From the NCBI RefSeq assembly GCF_030551755.1, contig NZ_JAUPEC010000018.1:19400-83399 (forward strand): a stretch of DNA of 64,000 bases, read 5' to 3'. The position numbers and the translations under genes are program-made. Source of the DNA: Pseudocolwellia sp. AS88. GTDB taxonomy: Bacteria; Pseudomonadota; Gammaproteobacteria; Enterobacterales; Alteromonadaceae. The notes under the pieces are model-generated. The model had not been told where the DNA came from, did not search any database, and saw only the letters and a program-made list of their open reading frames with translations. Below, in pieces: positions 40,668 through 50,584 of the stretch; positions within the stretch are counted from its first letter, which is position 1, and every line of letters starts with the position of its first letter.

Positions 40668-41573
40668 ATGTTCTCTTTTTTAAACAAACAAAAACTCTCT
40701 GATAATGAAACCGCTATTGATAAAACAGAACTAGAACGTTTAAAGGTTAAGGCAGCGATGGTTGATGAATTACTAAGAAACAATTGTCATCAAAAACTAT
40801 CGGCATTAACTTCTAGCTCTCAACTCATCAGTAGCAATACTTCTAATCAATTAAATTATATTGAAAGCAGTTTTGGCCAAATGAATGAACTGGCAGATCA
40901 AGCTAATATTATTGCTGACTTGTCTCAAACGTCTGTTGCTTCAGCAAAAGAAACCTCTTCTAAAAGCGCGATGAGTCTTGAACAACTTAAAAGTTTATCG
41001 GCAAAAATATCAACTGCAGAAAAAAACATCTCGGCTTTTACTAAGCTATTAGAAGGTTTAACCAATAATAACAAAACCATTTCAGTTTCTTTAGAAGCAA
41101 TCAAGAGTATTGCTAGTCAAACCAACTTGCTAGCATTGAATGCAGCGATTGAAGCCGCGCGAGCTGGAGAACATGGACGTGGATTTGCTGTAGTAGCAGA
41201 TGAAGTAAGAGCATTAGCCAGTATATCAAACGAATCAGCAGAACAAATTCATGAAGGTATGGGGAAAATTATGGGTATCTCTGACGATATTATTTCCCAA
41301 CAAAAAATTGTTGTAGATAGTATTGAAGAAAGTTTGCAAATTTCTTCAAGTATTGAGTCTGAACTAAACAGTGTATGTTCACATTCACAAGAAAGCAGTG
41401 CTGCGGCAGAAGCAGTGATAGAACAAATTCAAGGGCAATTAGGACAAACGAATCAAATACTTGAAAGCTTTACTAACCTAGTAAATGAGTCTGAAGATGC
41501 CATTGATAACTCCAGTTCTAACCTAGCGTTAACTGAAGATTTATTGTTGAGTTTACAACCGTTGAAAAGTTAG
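40668..41573 (+). CDS. Soluble methyl-accepting chemotaxis-like signalling protein
   Basis: 301 residues with no transmembrane segment and no recognisable sensor domain; helical throughout. The hairpin tip of the MCP signalling domain is intact: [19 protein letters not shown] followed by [14 protein letters not shown] (about 143-185), which contacts CheA/CheW. Only ~60 residues precede the coiled coil, so any sensing must be through another protein or the short N-terminus ([15 protein letters not shown]), or the protein helps build cytoplasmic arrays. It ends without a CheR-binding pentapeptide. Monocistronic, with a shared terminator downstream. Confidence 0.88.
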   Translation: MFSFLNKQKLSDNETAIDKTELERLKVKAAMVDELLRNNCHQKLSALTSSSQLISSNTSNQLNYIESSFGQMNELADQANIIADLSQTSVASAKETSSKSAMSLEQLKSLSAKISTAEKNISAFTKLLEGLTNNNKTISVSLEAIKSIASQTNLLALNAAIEAARAGEHGRGFAVVADEVRALASISNESAEQIHEGMGKIMGISDDIISQQKIVVDSIEESLQISSSIESELNSVCSHSQESSAAAEAVIEQIQGQLGQTNQILESFTNLVNESEDAIDNSSSNLALTEDLLLSLQPLKS

Positions 41574-41652
41574 TTGCTTAATGCTTGCTAAATAGTATTG
41601 GTAGAATGTCGATTACATAAACTTTAAAATGCATTTAAAGATGAACCCAATA

Positions 41653-41682
41653 AAAAACCACAGTGTGATAACTGTGGTTTTT
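41653..41682. terminator. Bidirectional terminator between the chemoreceptor and purC
   Basis: AAAAACCACAGT (41653-41664) and ACTGTGGTTTTT (41671-41682), loop GTGATA. A run of A on the left and T on the right means it can stop transcription from both converging genes. Confidence 0.92.
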
Positions 41683-41722
41683 GTATTTTCAAGCAAGCTA
41701 ATTCAGCCAATCGATGGGTTAA

Positions 41723-42826
41723 TTAGTCAATCAATTGATATTCTGCTTTTAAAATATCAATAATCTCTTGTTTAGGATTATCAGAAATAACAATTTTACT
41801 CTTTGTTATTTTTTCTGCTATCGCAATATAAGTTTCTGAAACAGCCATTAACACTGACTCTGGTAATTCATTGTCTCTTGCTAACGCTTCTCTTTCTGGC
41901 ATTCTTTCTTTGTTTAGAAGAATGTCAGGATCTGGGAAGTAGTTTAATAATAATTGGCGAAATCCCTCTTTTGAGTTTTCAACAATTTTTCCTTCACTGT
42001 ATTGCTCTGCATCCCAAATACGAGATGAATCAGGTGTGCCAACTTCATCCATATAAATGAGCTTTTCATTACCCGCTTTATCTTTTACATAACCAAACTC
42101 AAACTTAGTATCAACAAACACTTGATAAATTTCAGCTAATGCATCAGAAATAACATTAAAACCTTCTGTTAATAATTTCTCGTACAAGCTTATATCGCTC
42201 GTTGATTTGAAATTAAAAGCTTCAAAATTGTCCACTATGTTTTTACGAGTAATATTTACGTCATCAGCTTCAGGTACGTCTGGAATACCTTTTAAAATAC
42301 CTTTGGTTGAAGGTGTTTGCAGTAATTCAGGTAATTTAGAATCTTTTTGTAAGCCTTCAGGTAAGTTAATACCACAAAATTCACGTTCACCTTTACTGTA
42401 AGAACGCCACATTGAACCGGTAATATATTGACGACAAATCGCTTCAATCATAACGGGCTTAGCTTTTTGAACAATCCATACGAAAGGATGTGGAATATCT
42501 AAAATATGACTATCCGCTAATCCCTTATCTTTAAATAATTGGAACCAATGGTTTGAAATTGCATTTAAAGCAGCACCTTTACCAGGAACACCTTTTAAGC
42601 CACCCTCACCTTTCCAAATACAATCGAATGCTGAAATACGGTCACTGATCACCATAATAGCTAATGCAGTATCTTCTGCTACATCGTAGCCTTTTTCTTT
42701 AATTAAACGTTTGCTATCAGCTTCTGTTAACCAATAAACTGATCGTACTTTACCGCTATGTACCGGAGCATCTGTACGAATAGGTAAATCGTTATTCACT
42801 GCTAAAACTTTATCAGCAAGACCCAT
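41723..42826 (-). CDS. purC: Phosphoribosylaminoimidazole-succinocarboxamide synthase (long form)
   Basis: 367 residues, longer than the ~237-residue E. coli PurC and like the long SAICAR synthases of Vibrio and Shewanella. Motifs: [11 protein letters not shown] (nucleotide loop), [30 protein letters not shown] and [17 protein letters not shown]. Joins Asp to CAIR in purine synthesis. The C-terminal ~80 residues are the extension typical of this subfamily. A 14-bp inverted repeat lies just upstream. It sits between rplT and pheS, interrupting a usually contiguous translation cluster. Confidence 0.96.
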   Translation of the reverse strand: MGLADKVLAVNNDLPIRTDAPVHSGKVRSVYWLTEADSKRLIKEKGYDVAEDTALAIMVISDRISAFDCIWKGEGGLKGVPGKGAALNAISNHWFQLFKDKGLADSHILDIPHPFVWIVQKAKPVMIEAICRQYITGSMWRSYSKGEREFCGINLPEGLQKDSKLPELLQTPSTKGILKGIPDVPEADDVNITRKNIVDNFEAFNFKSTSDISLYEKLLTEGFNVISDALAEIYQVFVDTKFEFGYVKDKAGNEKLIYMDEVGTPDSSRIWDAEQYSEGKIVENSKEGFRQLLLNYFPDPDILLNKERMPEREALARDNELPESVLMAVSETYIAIAEKITKSKIVISDNPKQEIIDILKAEYQLID

Positions 42827-42858
42827 GGCAATACATCCTTCATAAATTAAATAATTGT

Positions 42859-42895
42859 AGCGAATGTTATCTTCACTTAAGAGATAACATTTGCT
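42859..42895. promoter_or_regulatory. 14-bp inverted repeat upstream of purC
   Basis: AGCGAATGTTATCT (42859-42872) and AGATAACATTTGCT (42882-42895) are complementary at 13 of 14 positions, loop 9 bp, 33 to 69 bases before the purC start. Each arm contains GCAAATGTT/GCGAATGTT, which recalls half of the PurR operator core (GCAAACGTTTGC). It could be an operator pair or an mRNA hairpin. There is no T tail, so it is probably not a terminator. Confidence 0.5.
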
Positions 42896-42931
42896 AAAAC
42901 TATTATTTACTAATCATTTAACAGAATAGAA

Positions 42932-42954
42932 AAAGGACGCACTAGGCGTCCTTT
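42932..42954 (-). terminator. Rho-independent terminator after rplT
   Basis: AAAGGACGC (42932-42940) pairs with GCGTCCTTT (42946-42954), loop ACTAG; 22 bases beyond the rplT stop on the minus strand, with A-rich plus-strand flank giving the T tail. It ends thrS-infC-rpmI-rplT and shows that pheST is not in the same transcript. Confidence 0.9.
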
Positions 42955-42975
42955 ATACTAAACAATATTTCAATC

Positions 42976-43335
<360 letters not shown>

Positions 43336-43347
43336 CTATATCTCCTA

Positions 43348-43542
43348 TTAACCGTGACGTAAAAGTTTTTTAACTGATTTAATATCAGAAGCAGCGATCA
43401 TGCATTTAGCACGCAAATGACGCTTAACTTTAGTACGGCGCTTAGTCAGAATATGACGAAGACCAGCTTGTTTGAACTTGTAACCTGTAGCTGTTTTTTT
43501 AAAGCGCTTTGCAGCACCTTTATTGGTTTTCATTTTAGGCAT
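43348..43542 (-). CDS. rpmI: 50S ribosomal protein L35
   Basis: 64 residues, highly basic, starting [17 protein letters not shown], as expected. The 171-bp leader to infC contains a small hairpin (CCTAATT...AATTAGG, about 43600-43618) that could take part in L20 autoregulation; the E. coli pseudoknot itself was not traced. Confidence 0.98.
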   Translation of the reverse strand: MPKMKTNKGAAKRFKKTATGYKFKQAGLRHILTKRRTKVKRHLRAKCMIAASDIKSVKKLLRHG

Positions 43543-43713
43543 TATATATAACTCCGCATTGGGATGCCAAATTTAAGCAATCTAGGCGAAAACTCATGGC
43601 CTAATTTTACAATTAGGATGTTAATTTTACTTGTAAGCCTATATTACCAGTTTTCGATAATAGTGGTGAATAAGTTAGCAAGCTAACGTATTACTTTAAC
43701 TACCAGTTATTAT

Positions 43714-44259
43714 CTATTTTTTAGGGGCTAAGACCATCACCATTTGACGCCCTTCCGCTCTACGAGGGAAAAACTCAACTACTGTTAGTTCTGCTAAGTC
43801 GTTTTTAACGCGAGTTAACAAATCTAAGCCTAGTTCTTGGTGGGCCATTTCACGACCGCGGAAACGTAATGTTACCTTGATCTTGTCGCCGTCCTCTAAA
43901 AAGCGCTTCAGGCTGCGTAGTTTTACCTGATAGTCGCCTTCATCTGTACCAGGTCGGAATTTAATTTCCTTAACCTGTATTTGTTTTTGCTTTTTACGAG
44001 CTTCTTTTTGTTCTTTGGCTTTTTCATACAAGAACTTACCGTAATCCATCACTCGACAAACTGGCGGTTGTGCCGTTGGGCTGATTTCTACTAAATCAAC
44101 GCCTGCTTCGATAGATTGATTCATTGCTTCATCTAGAGTAACTATCCCTCCAGGTTCGCCATCATAACGGATCAAACGTACTTCAGTACCTGTAATTAAT
44201 TCATTCAAACGATGAGCTGGCTCTTTTTGCCCGCCTCGTTGACCACCTTTAATAGCCAT
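43714..44259 (-). CDS. infC: Translation initiation factor IF-3
   Basis: 181 residues if begun at ATG 44259, 179 if begun at ATT 44253. N-domain ([21 protein letters not shown]), lysine-rich linker ([20 protein letters not shown]) and C-domain ([19 protein letters not shown]) are all present. The Shine-Dalgarno GGAGG (44263-44267) is only 3 bases from the ATG but 9 from the ATT, and IKGGQR after the ATT aligns with the start MKGGKR of E. coli IF-3, which uses AUU. The true start is therefore probably ATT, giving IF-3 autoregulation. Lies 77 bp after thrS. Confidence 0.97.
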   Translation of the reverse strand: MAIKGGQRGGQKEPAHRLNELITGTEVRLIRYDGEPGGIVTLDEAMNQSIEAGVDLVEISPTAQPPVCRVMDYGKFLYEKAKEQKEARKKQKQIQVKEIKFRPGTDEGDYQVKLRSLKRFLEDGDKIKVTLRFRGREMAHQELGLDLLTRVKNDLAELTVVEFFPRRAEGRQMVMVLAPKK

Positions 44260-44336
44260 GTTCCTCCAAAGAACTTTGTTCCCATATTTTATTACTGAAT
44301 TGTAATATATGGATTATAAAATATTGTTATGCCCGT

Positions 44337-46247
44337 TTATACTCGAGTATTAACTTCTTCTGTTATTTTCCCGATAAAACTATCAACAGACATTGTACCT
44401 AAATCTTCACCACTTCGAGTTCGTATAGCGATTTCGCCAGATTCCATTTCTTTGTCACCAACAACTAACAAATATGGAACACGCTTCAAAGTGTGCTCGC
44501 GGATTTTAAAGCCTATCTTCTCATTTCTCAAGTCTAGTTTTGCTCTAAATCCACTTTCTTTCAATTTTTTTACTACTTTTTCGCAATATTCGCTCTGTTT
44601 GTCCGTAATATTCATTACAGTGACTTGATTTGGCGATAACCACGTTGGAAATTTACCTGTGTACTCTTCTATCAAAATTCCGATAAAACGTTCTAAAGAT
44701 CCTAAAATAGCACGATGAATCATTACTGGTGTGTAACGTTCATTATCTTCACCAACATAAGTTGCGCCTAAACGCTCTGGTAAAGCAAAATCTAGTTGAA
44801 CTGTACCACATTGCCAGTTACGACCTAAGCAATCGAGTAGAGTAAATTCAATTTTAGGACCATAAAAAGCACCTTCACCTGGAAGATACTCAAAATTGAT
44901 ACCTAAATCAGTTAAAGCTTGCGCTAAACCTTGTTCAGCTTTATCCCATATTTCGTCGCTACCAATACGTTTTTCAGGACGCGTTGATAATTTAACGATA
45001 ATATCTTCAAAACCAAATGATTTATATACATCATAGACCATTTCAATACATTTGCTTACTTCTGCTTGAACTTGATCTTCTGTACAGAAAATATGTGCAT
45101 CATCTTGAGTAAAACCACGTACGCGCATTAACCCATGTAAAGAACCTGATGGTTCGTTACGATGACAACAACCAAACTCAGCCATACGTAATGGCAAATC
45201 ACGGTAAGATTTTAAACCTTGATTAAATATTTGTACATGACCAGGACAGTTCATTGGTTTTATAGCATATTCACGCTTCTCAGACGTTGTTGTGAACATG
45301 TTTTCTGCATACTTATCCCAATGCCCTGATTTTTCCCAAAGCACGCGATCCATCATTAATGGACCTTTAACTTCGTCATAATCATATTCATGAAGTTTTT
45401 CACGAATGAATTTTTCTAATTCTGTATATATAGTCCAACCATCGTTGTGCCAAAACACCATTCCTGGTGCTTCTTCTTGCCAATGGAATAGATCTAACGT
45501 TTTACCGATTTTACGATGATCTCGTTTCTCAGCTTCTGCTAAACGTTGAATATATGCTTTAAGTTGTTTTTTATCAGCCCATGCTGTTCCGTAAATACGT
45601 TGCAACATTTTATTTTCTGAATTACCACGCCAGTAAGCGCCGGCAACTTTCATTAATTTAAAATGATGACAATGACGCATACTTGGTACATGAGGACCAC
45701 GACACATGTCTGTGTATTCAAGATGATGGTATAAAGCCGGTGTATCAGACTTATCAATGTTTTCATCAAGAATTTCTAACTTGTATGTTTCACCGCGCTC
45801 AGTAAATGCATCGTAAGCATCTTGCCAAGTGCCAGTTTTTTTAACAACTTCGTAACCAGTTCTTGCTAATTCAGTCATACGCTTTTCAAGCTTAACTAAA
45901 TCGTCTTCTGTGATAGATTCTTCTAGATCAACATCGTAATAAAAGCCGTTATCAATAGTAGGACCAATCGCCATTTTAGTATTTGGCCATAATTGCTTAA
46001 TAGCATGACCTAATAAATGGGCAGTTGAATGGCGAATAATTTCAAGCCCTTCACTGTCTTTACTGGTAATTAATTGTAATGATGCATCGTTTTCAATTAA
46101 TTCACACGCATCGACAAGTTTACCGTCGATACGTCCTGCGATTGTTGCTTTTGCTAAACCTGGGCCGATATCTAATGCAACATCCATTATAGATACTGCT
46201 TTATCGAAAGAACGCTGAGAACCGTCAGGAAGAGTTATTACTGGCAT
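44337..46247 (-). CDS. thrS: Threonyl-tRNA synthetase
   Basis: 636 residues. The start at 46247 gives [14 protein letters not shown], as in E. coli, with AAGGA about 7 bases upstream; an ATG at 46274 would add nine residues with no homology. Domains: TGS (1-62), editing domain with [14 protein letters not shown] and DMCRGPHVP, then the class II core ([13 protein letters not shown] in [22 protein letters not shown]) and an anticodon-binding C-terminus. Zinc ligands of the core (Cys in NCPGH, two His) are intact. First gene of the translation cluster. Confidence 0.98.
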   Translation of the reverse strand: MPVITLPDGSQRSFDKAVSIMDVALDIGPGLAKATIAGRIDGKLVDACELIENDASLQLITSKDSEGLEIIRHSTAHLLGHAIKQLWPNTKMAIGPTIDNGFYYDVDLEESITEDDLVKLEKRMTELARTGYEVVKKTGTWQDAYDAFTERGETYKLEILDENIDKSDTPALYHHLEYTDMCRGPHVPSMRHCHHFKLMKVAGAYWRGNSENKMLQRIYGTAWADKKQLKAYIQRLAEAEKRDHRKIGKTLDLFHWQEEAPGMVFWHNDGWTIYTELEKFIREKLHEYDYDEVKGPLMMDRVLWEKSGHWDKYAENMFTTTSEKREYAIKPMNCPGHVQIFNQGLKSYRDLPLRMAEFGCCHRNEPSGSLHGLMRVRGFTQDDAHIFCTEDQVQAEVSKCIEMVYDVYKSFGFEDIIVKLSTRPEKRIGSDEIWDKAEQGLAQALTDLGINFEYLPGEGAFYGPKIEFTLLDCLGRNWQCGTVQLDFALPERLGATYVGEDNERYTPVMIHRAILGSLERFIGILIEEYTGKFPTWLSPNQVTVMNITDKQSEYCEKVVKKLKESGFRAKLDLRNEKIGFKIREHTLKRVPYLLVVGDKEMESGEIAIRTRSGEDLGTMSVDSFIGKITEEVNTRV

Positions 46248-46506
46248 GAAATATCCTTTATACAGTGGCGACACACACTAAGTGCCGCTTGCTTTAGTTT
46301 CATACTAACCCCCAATAATTTGTTATAGAGGCTGGTATTATCAATGTTATTATTTGTAGACACCGTTTTATTGAATAATCGTTATTAAATAAAACCCTAT
46401 CTTGCTAAATCTTTTGCTTTATTCCAACGAAGGAATAAATGAGCACGGGAATATAGTGTAATATGGCCGTAATTGCAATAAATATAAGGTTTTTGATATT
46501 AAAACA

Positions 46507-47247
46507 GTGAATAAAAATGCCGTAGATAACACATATTCATTAGTATACTTTTGTATCTATATTTCTTTAGTGTTAACAGCATTATTTCCTTTGTCTAGTT
46601 CAGCTATTCAATCAGATATATCGAATACAGAATTGTTGAACAAAAATGTATTGAATGATCACTTATGGAAAACCTGGAAACAAACTCACAATATTCATGT
46701 GGCATATCATAAATCTAATAATAGCCCGTTAATTGAAATAAAAGTTAACGCGACAATGCAATCAAGCTTGTCTGGATTTTTATTATTTATTCAAGACACA
46801 AAAAATATGCCTATTTGGTTAGATAATGCAGAATCAAGTAAAGTGCTCGAACATATATCTGCTCAAGAAAATATTTTTGTTGTTAACTTTAAGAGTTTTT
46901 GGCCCGTATCAGAGCGCTATATGATAATTAATTCACGCCATTGGCAGAATGATGATTTATCTGTAGAGATACAGGTAGAAGATATAGATGATAAAATCTA
47001 TTTACAAAACAACATGATAAAAATGGAAGTAATCAAAGCTCATTGGCTTATTGAACCTGCGGATAATGGTAATATTAATGTTACTTACACTGTGATTGCT
47101 GATCCTAAAGGCATCATTCCACGCTGGATAGTGAAACGTATTTCTTTAAATAGTTTGTGGAACACCATGCACGATATGTCTGAACAACTGCCTTTATCAA
47201 ATTGGCAAACACTTACCCTGCCTTATATTGTAGCAAAACAACACTAA
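46507..47247 (+). CDS. Secreted START-domain (SRPBCC) protein
   Basis: 246 residues from a GTG start. An N-terminal signal sequence (CIYISLVLTALFPLSSSAIQ) points to the periplasm. The rest is a START/lipid-binding fold: LWKTWKQTHNIHVAYHKS ... NATMQSSLSGFLLFIQDTKNMPIWLDNAESSKVLE ... VNFKSFWPVSERYMIINSRHW ... ADPKGIIPRWIVKRISLNSLWNTM. The family binds hydrophobic ligands; the ligand here is unknown. A hairpin terminator follows. No Shine-Dalgarno is obvious near the GTG, so the start is uncertain. Confidence 0.75.
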   Translation: MNKNAVDNTYSLVYFCIYISLVLTALFPLSSSAIQSDISNTELLNKNVLNDHLWKTWKQTHNIHVAYHKSNNSPLIEIKVNATMQSSLSGFLLFIQDTKNMPIWLDNAESSKVLEHISAQENIFVVNFKSFWPVSERYMIINSRHWQNDDLSVEIQVEDIDDKIYLQNNMIKMEVIKAHWLIEPADNGNINVTYTVIADPKGIIPRWIVKRISLNSLWNTMHDMSEQLPLSNWQTLTLPYIVAKQH

Positions 47248-47293
47248 TAGAAAACAAACTAATACGATGAAATGTGAAAATAAAGCAATAAAA

Positions 47294-47324
47294 AAGCCTA
47301 GTGTTCAAGAAGAACAATAGGCTT
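47294..47324. terminator. Terminator between the START gene and the FAD oxidoreductase
   Basis: AAGCCTAGTGTTC (47294-47306) and GAACAATAGGCTT (47312-47324) pair with a single mismatch, loop AAGAA, with an A run on the left and TATATTTAT on the right. Can serve both converging genes. Confidence 0.75.
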
Positions 47325-47378
47325 ATATTTATGATGTTAAATCATCTAATCGTTTAACTAAACATCTAACAGGCTGAG

Positions 47379-49064
47379 TTACTTATTTAACATACTCAAC
47401 GCAATAGCTTCAGCGACTTTAATACCGTCAATACCTGCAGATAAAATACCACCGGCATATCCAGCACCTTCACCTGCTGGGTATAAACCATTAACATTTA
47501 AGCTTTCTAAACTGTCTTTGTTACGTGTTATTTGAATAGGCGATGAAGTGCGTGTTTCAACTGCAGTTAATGTAGCGTGTTCCATAGCAAAACCTTTTAT
47601 TTTCTTTTCAAAAGCAGGTAAGGCTTCACGAATAGCTTCAATTGCGTACGGAGGTAACGTTTCGCTTAAATCACAATAAGTCACACCTGGTTTGTAAGAT
47701 GGTTCAACACTACCATGTTCACCAGACTTTCTGCCTGCTAAAAAGTCACCTACTAATTGCACTGGCGCGCTGTAGTTCTCACCACCTAGTTTATAAGCAA
47801 ATTCTTCAAGTCGTCTTTGTAGGTCGACTCCCGCTAAAATATTATCGCTTTCATCAGTATCGCTACCATAAGAGAAATCTTTAGGGTCGATACCAACAAC
47901 AATCGCACTGTTCGCATTTCGTTCATGACGAGAGTACTGACTCATACCATTCGTTACTAAACGCCCTTCTTCTGATGCTGCGGCTACAACAGTTCCACCT
48001 GGACACATACAAAAACTGTAAACAGAACGACCATTTTTACAATGATGCACTAATTTATAATCGGCTGAGCCTAAAATAGGATGGCCTGCATTTTTACCAA
48101 ATCGCGCGTCATCAATAACTGATTGTTCATGTTCAATTCTAAAGCCAATAGAAAATGGCTTAGCCACCATATAAACATCTTTATCATTTAACATTTTAAA
48201 AGTATCGCGAGCACTATGCCCAACAGCCAAAGCTACATGTTGAGTTTTTATGATCTCTCCAGTAGCAAGCTTTACGCCTACAACCTTGCGATCGGCTTCA
48301 ATACTTTCATTAGTATCAGTTTTTGTTTCACTTGTATTTGCTTCACAGTCTTCAAATAAAATATCGTCAACACGCTGGCTAAATCTAATTTCACCGCCAA
48401 GCTCGATAATTTTTGCACGCATTTTCTCAATCATAGTCACAAGTTTGAATGTACCGATATGCGGCTTACTTACGTATAAAATTTCTTCGGGTGCGCCTGC
48501 TTCAACAAACTCGTTTAGTACTTTGCGACTGTAGTGTTTTGGATCTTTAACTTGGCTATAGAGTTTGCCATCCGAAAAAGTACCCGCTCCGCCTTCGCCA
48601 AATTGAACATTTGATTCAGTGTTTAATATCTTTTTACGCCAAAAACCGAATGTATCTTTGGTACGTTCACGCACTTCTTTACCGCGTTCTAAAATAATCG
48701 GTTTAAAGCCCATCTGAGCTAAAACTAAACCTATGAATAATCCACACGGACCAAAACCAATAACAACTGGTCTTTGTTCTACAACCTCAGGAGCTTTACC
48801 AACAAAATAGTAATTAGTATCAGGACTTGTTTTAACGTTGTTATCGTCTGCGAACTGTTCAAGTAATTGTTCATCAACCGTGGTTTCAACATCTATGGTA
48901 TACATTAAAATAATGGTATTTTTTCTACGTGCATCGTAACCGCGTTTAAATACATTAAAACTGACTAATTGCTCAGCGCTAATAGAAAGCTTTTGCAAAA
49001 TAGCTTGTTCTAATTCTTCAGGTTGGTGATTGAGATCTAACTTAAGGTTGGTCAAACGAAGCAT
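47379..49064 (-). CDS. NAD(P)/FAD-dependent oxidoreductase (COG2509 type)
   Basis: 561 residues from ATG 49064 (MLRLTNLKLDLNHQPEEL), the usual family start; the frame stays open a further 34 codons upstream to 49166, across a repeat, and this extension is unlikely to be translated. FAD-binding GFGPCGLFIGLVLAQMG with ILERG (about 105-130), then NVQFGEGGAGTFSDGKL, VALAVGHSARDTF, FCMCPGGTVVAA and, near the end, YPAGEGAGYAGGILSAGIDG. The N-terminal ~100 residues form an alpha-beta domain also present in homologues. Reaction unknown. A polar insertion (EANTSETKTDTNESIEAD) sits near residue 240. Confidence 0.88.
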   Translation of the reverse strand: MLRLTNLKLDLNHQPEELEQAILQKLSISAEQLVSFNVFKRGYDARRKNTIILMYTIDVETTVDEQLLEQFADDNNVKTSPDTNYYFVGKAPEVVEQRPVVIGFGPCGLFIGLVLAQMGFKPIILERGKEVRERTKDTFGFWRKKILNTESNVQFGEGGAGTFSDGKLYSQVKDPKHYSRKVLNEFVEAGAPEEILYVSKPHIGTFKLVTMIEKMRAKIIELGGEIRFSQRVDDILFEDCEANTSETKTDTNESIEADRKVVGVKLATGEIIKTQHVALAVGHSARDTFKMLNDKDVYMVAKPFSIGFRIEHEQSVIDDARFGKNAGHPILGSADYKLVHHCKNGRSVYSFCMCPGGTVVAAASEEGRLVTNGMSQYSRHERNANSAIVVGIDPKDFSYGSDTDESDNILAGVDLQRRLEEFAYKLGGENYSAPVQLVGDFLAGRKSGEHGSVEPSYKPGVTYCDLSETLPPYAIEAIREALPAFEKKIKGFAMEHATLTAVETRTSSPIQITRNKDSLESLNVNGLYPAGEGAGYAGGILSAGIDGIKVAEAIALSMLNK

Positions 49065-49138
49065 AAAATTTCCAAAACTACATACCCAGACGGGAAAATA
49101 ACAACTAATTCTCGCTATTTTACCCCAAGACCTTGGCG

Positions 49139-49191
49139 ATACCAATCGAATTAATGAAATCAGCAATTGAATTTGTTTATGTTCAAGGTAT
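49139..49191. repeat. Short repeat with ATACC...GGTAT ends
   Basis: 53-bp sequence starting ATACCAATCGAATTAAT and ending AAGGTAT, in the gap between the FAD oxidoreductase and fdxA. The left end matches the end of the MITE-like element at 9086-9247. Probably a solo end or deleted copy. Confidence 0.45.
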
Positions 49192-49233
49192 GATCGCCTG
49201 AAAATATTTCGTCTGATTAATATAGGGTAAATT

Positions 49234-49569
49234 GTGGCATTTGTAGTAACTGATAATTGTATAAAATGTAAATATACTGATTGTGTGGCTGTATGTCCGG
49301 TTGATGCTTTTTATGAAGGTCCTAATTTTTTAGCTATTAATCCTGATGATTGTATTGATTGCGATTTGTGTCCTGTTGAATGTCCAGCCGAGGCAATCTT
49401 CCAAGAAGATGAAGTACCTGAAGATCAAAGAAACTTTATTGAACTCAATGCTGAACTGTCACAAGTTTGGCCTAGAATAACAGAAGTAAAAGCTCCTCCA
49501 ACTGATGCGAAAGAATGGGATGGTGTTCCGAACAAAATAGAACATTTACTTATTGAAGATGAAAGCTAG
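49234..49569 (+). CDS. fdxA: Seven-iron ferredoxin FdxA
   Basis: 111 residues, GTG start with AGGG just upstream. Cysteines fit a [3Fe-4S][4Fe-4S] ferredoxin of the Azotobacter FdI type: C9, C17 and C50 for the 3Fe cluster and C21, C40, C43 and C46 for the 4Fe cluster, plus a free C12. The C-terminal part ([21 protein letters not shown]) is the usual extension. Soluble electron carrier. Monocistronic. Confidence 0.95.
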   Translation: MAFVVTDNCIKCKYTDCVAVCPVDAFYEGPNFLAINPDDCIDCDLCPVECPAEAIFQEDEVPEDQRNFIELNAELSQVWPRITEVKAPPTDAKEWDGVPNKIEHLLIEDES

Positions 49570-49887
49570 AAATACGTTATAAAGATCAAGCTTTAAATCT
49601 AAAACCTTGAATAGTTAGCTTTTATATTAATAATTAGATTTTAGCCTTTTATTTTTTAGGTAAAAATATAGTAAGTGTCTACATTAAACCTATTTAACAC
49701 TGAAAACTTAAAGCTCTCCTTACAAAATATAAATCCCCTTAACCTTTAGTAGCTTAGTTAAACTGAGCTAGTTTCCTCGTGTATTTTATTAAATTTGGTT
49801 CATACTCAATGATAAGACTGATTTAGCAGCACAGAAAGCAGGACGATAGTATTTAAGGAAGTAATCACAACAAGTCGAGGAGTTACC
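49570..49887. other. Intergenic region between fdxA and the CPXCG gene
   Basis: 318 bp, AT-rich. AAGTCGAGGAG precedes the next start as a strong ribosome site. No convincing terminator after fdxA, no repeat and no further ORF seen. Confidence 0.5.
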
Positions 49888-50085
49888 ATGCCCCAAGATA
49901 TCACCAATAAACGTATTAGTTGCCCACATTGCGGCCATTACTTACATGTTTCCTTAGATACATCAGGAGGTGACCAAGACTACTATGATGAATGTCCCTC
50001 ATGCTATAAAGATATTCACTTCAATTTACATATTGATGAATACCATCAAAAGATACAGCTAGCTGTTGATAGTGACGACAGATAG
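49888..50085 (+). CDS. CPXCG-motif cysteine-rich zinc-ribbon protein
   Basis: 65 residues with four cysteines arranged as C12-P-H-C15 and C36-P-S-C39, a compact zinc ribbon of the Cys-rich CPXCG family, followed by an acidic tail (NLHIDEYHQKIQLAVDSDD). Cytosolic. Family function unknown. Strong Shine-Dalgarno GAGGAG 8 bases before the ATG. Confidence 0.88.
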   Translation: MPQDITNKRISCPHCGHYLHVSLDTSGGDQDYYDECPSCYKDIHFNLHIDEYHQKIQLAVDSDDR

Positions 50086-50584
50086 CTTAAACAATCAAAT
50101 TCACTTATCTATATATTTCAGATTGTTTATTTAATTAAACAAAGCTATTTCTTACCTATGAATTAACTCGTGTTAAATTTTACCCTAATTATTAAATAAT
50201 CTCAGCTCGTAGCTATTTTACCCAATAATGCTATTTAAGCCCCTATCTAGGTTGCTCGCATAGAAAGTACTTGGTTTTTACCGGGAATAGAAACACCCAC
50301 TTTTACACTCACTAGCCAGCTATTGGTTTCTATAAATTCTTTGATAATCACATAAATTTCATCATTGAGAGAGAATTAAGACATTTTTATTTTCTTAATC
50401 GAGATAAAGATAAACGCTACTTTAGTAAATAAGTGAGTTATTAAATCCATTAACTCGAGTTGAGGATAAATAATCCACTTTAATCACCAAAAAGCCCTCT
50501 AAATATTGTAAAGCAATTCCTATTTAATCGGGCACTAGGTATAATTGCGCCAAAGTTTGCCCAAGTATAACTAAGAGTTGCAAC
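50086..50584. other. Intergenic region before the YgiQ gene, with a possible gene remnant
   Basis: 499 bp. On the minus strand, 50247-50351 reads as 34 codons from GTG to TAG (ending VKVGVSIPGKNQVLSMRAT) with coding-like composition; in-frame codons continue upstream to a stop near 50375. It is too short to name and may be a decayed gene end. TAGGTATAATTGCGCC at ~50537 looks like a -10 region for ygiQ. Confidence 0.35.

Noticed and set aside
49065..49166. N-terminal extension of the FAD oxidoreductase
   Set aside because: Crosses the short repeat at 49139; residues do not look like the family and a good start lies at 49064.
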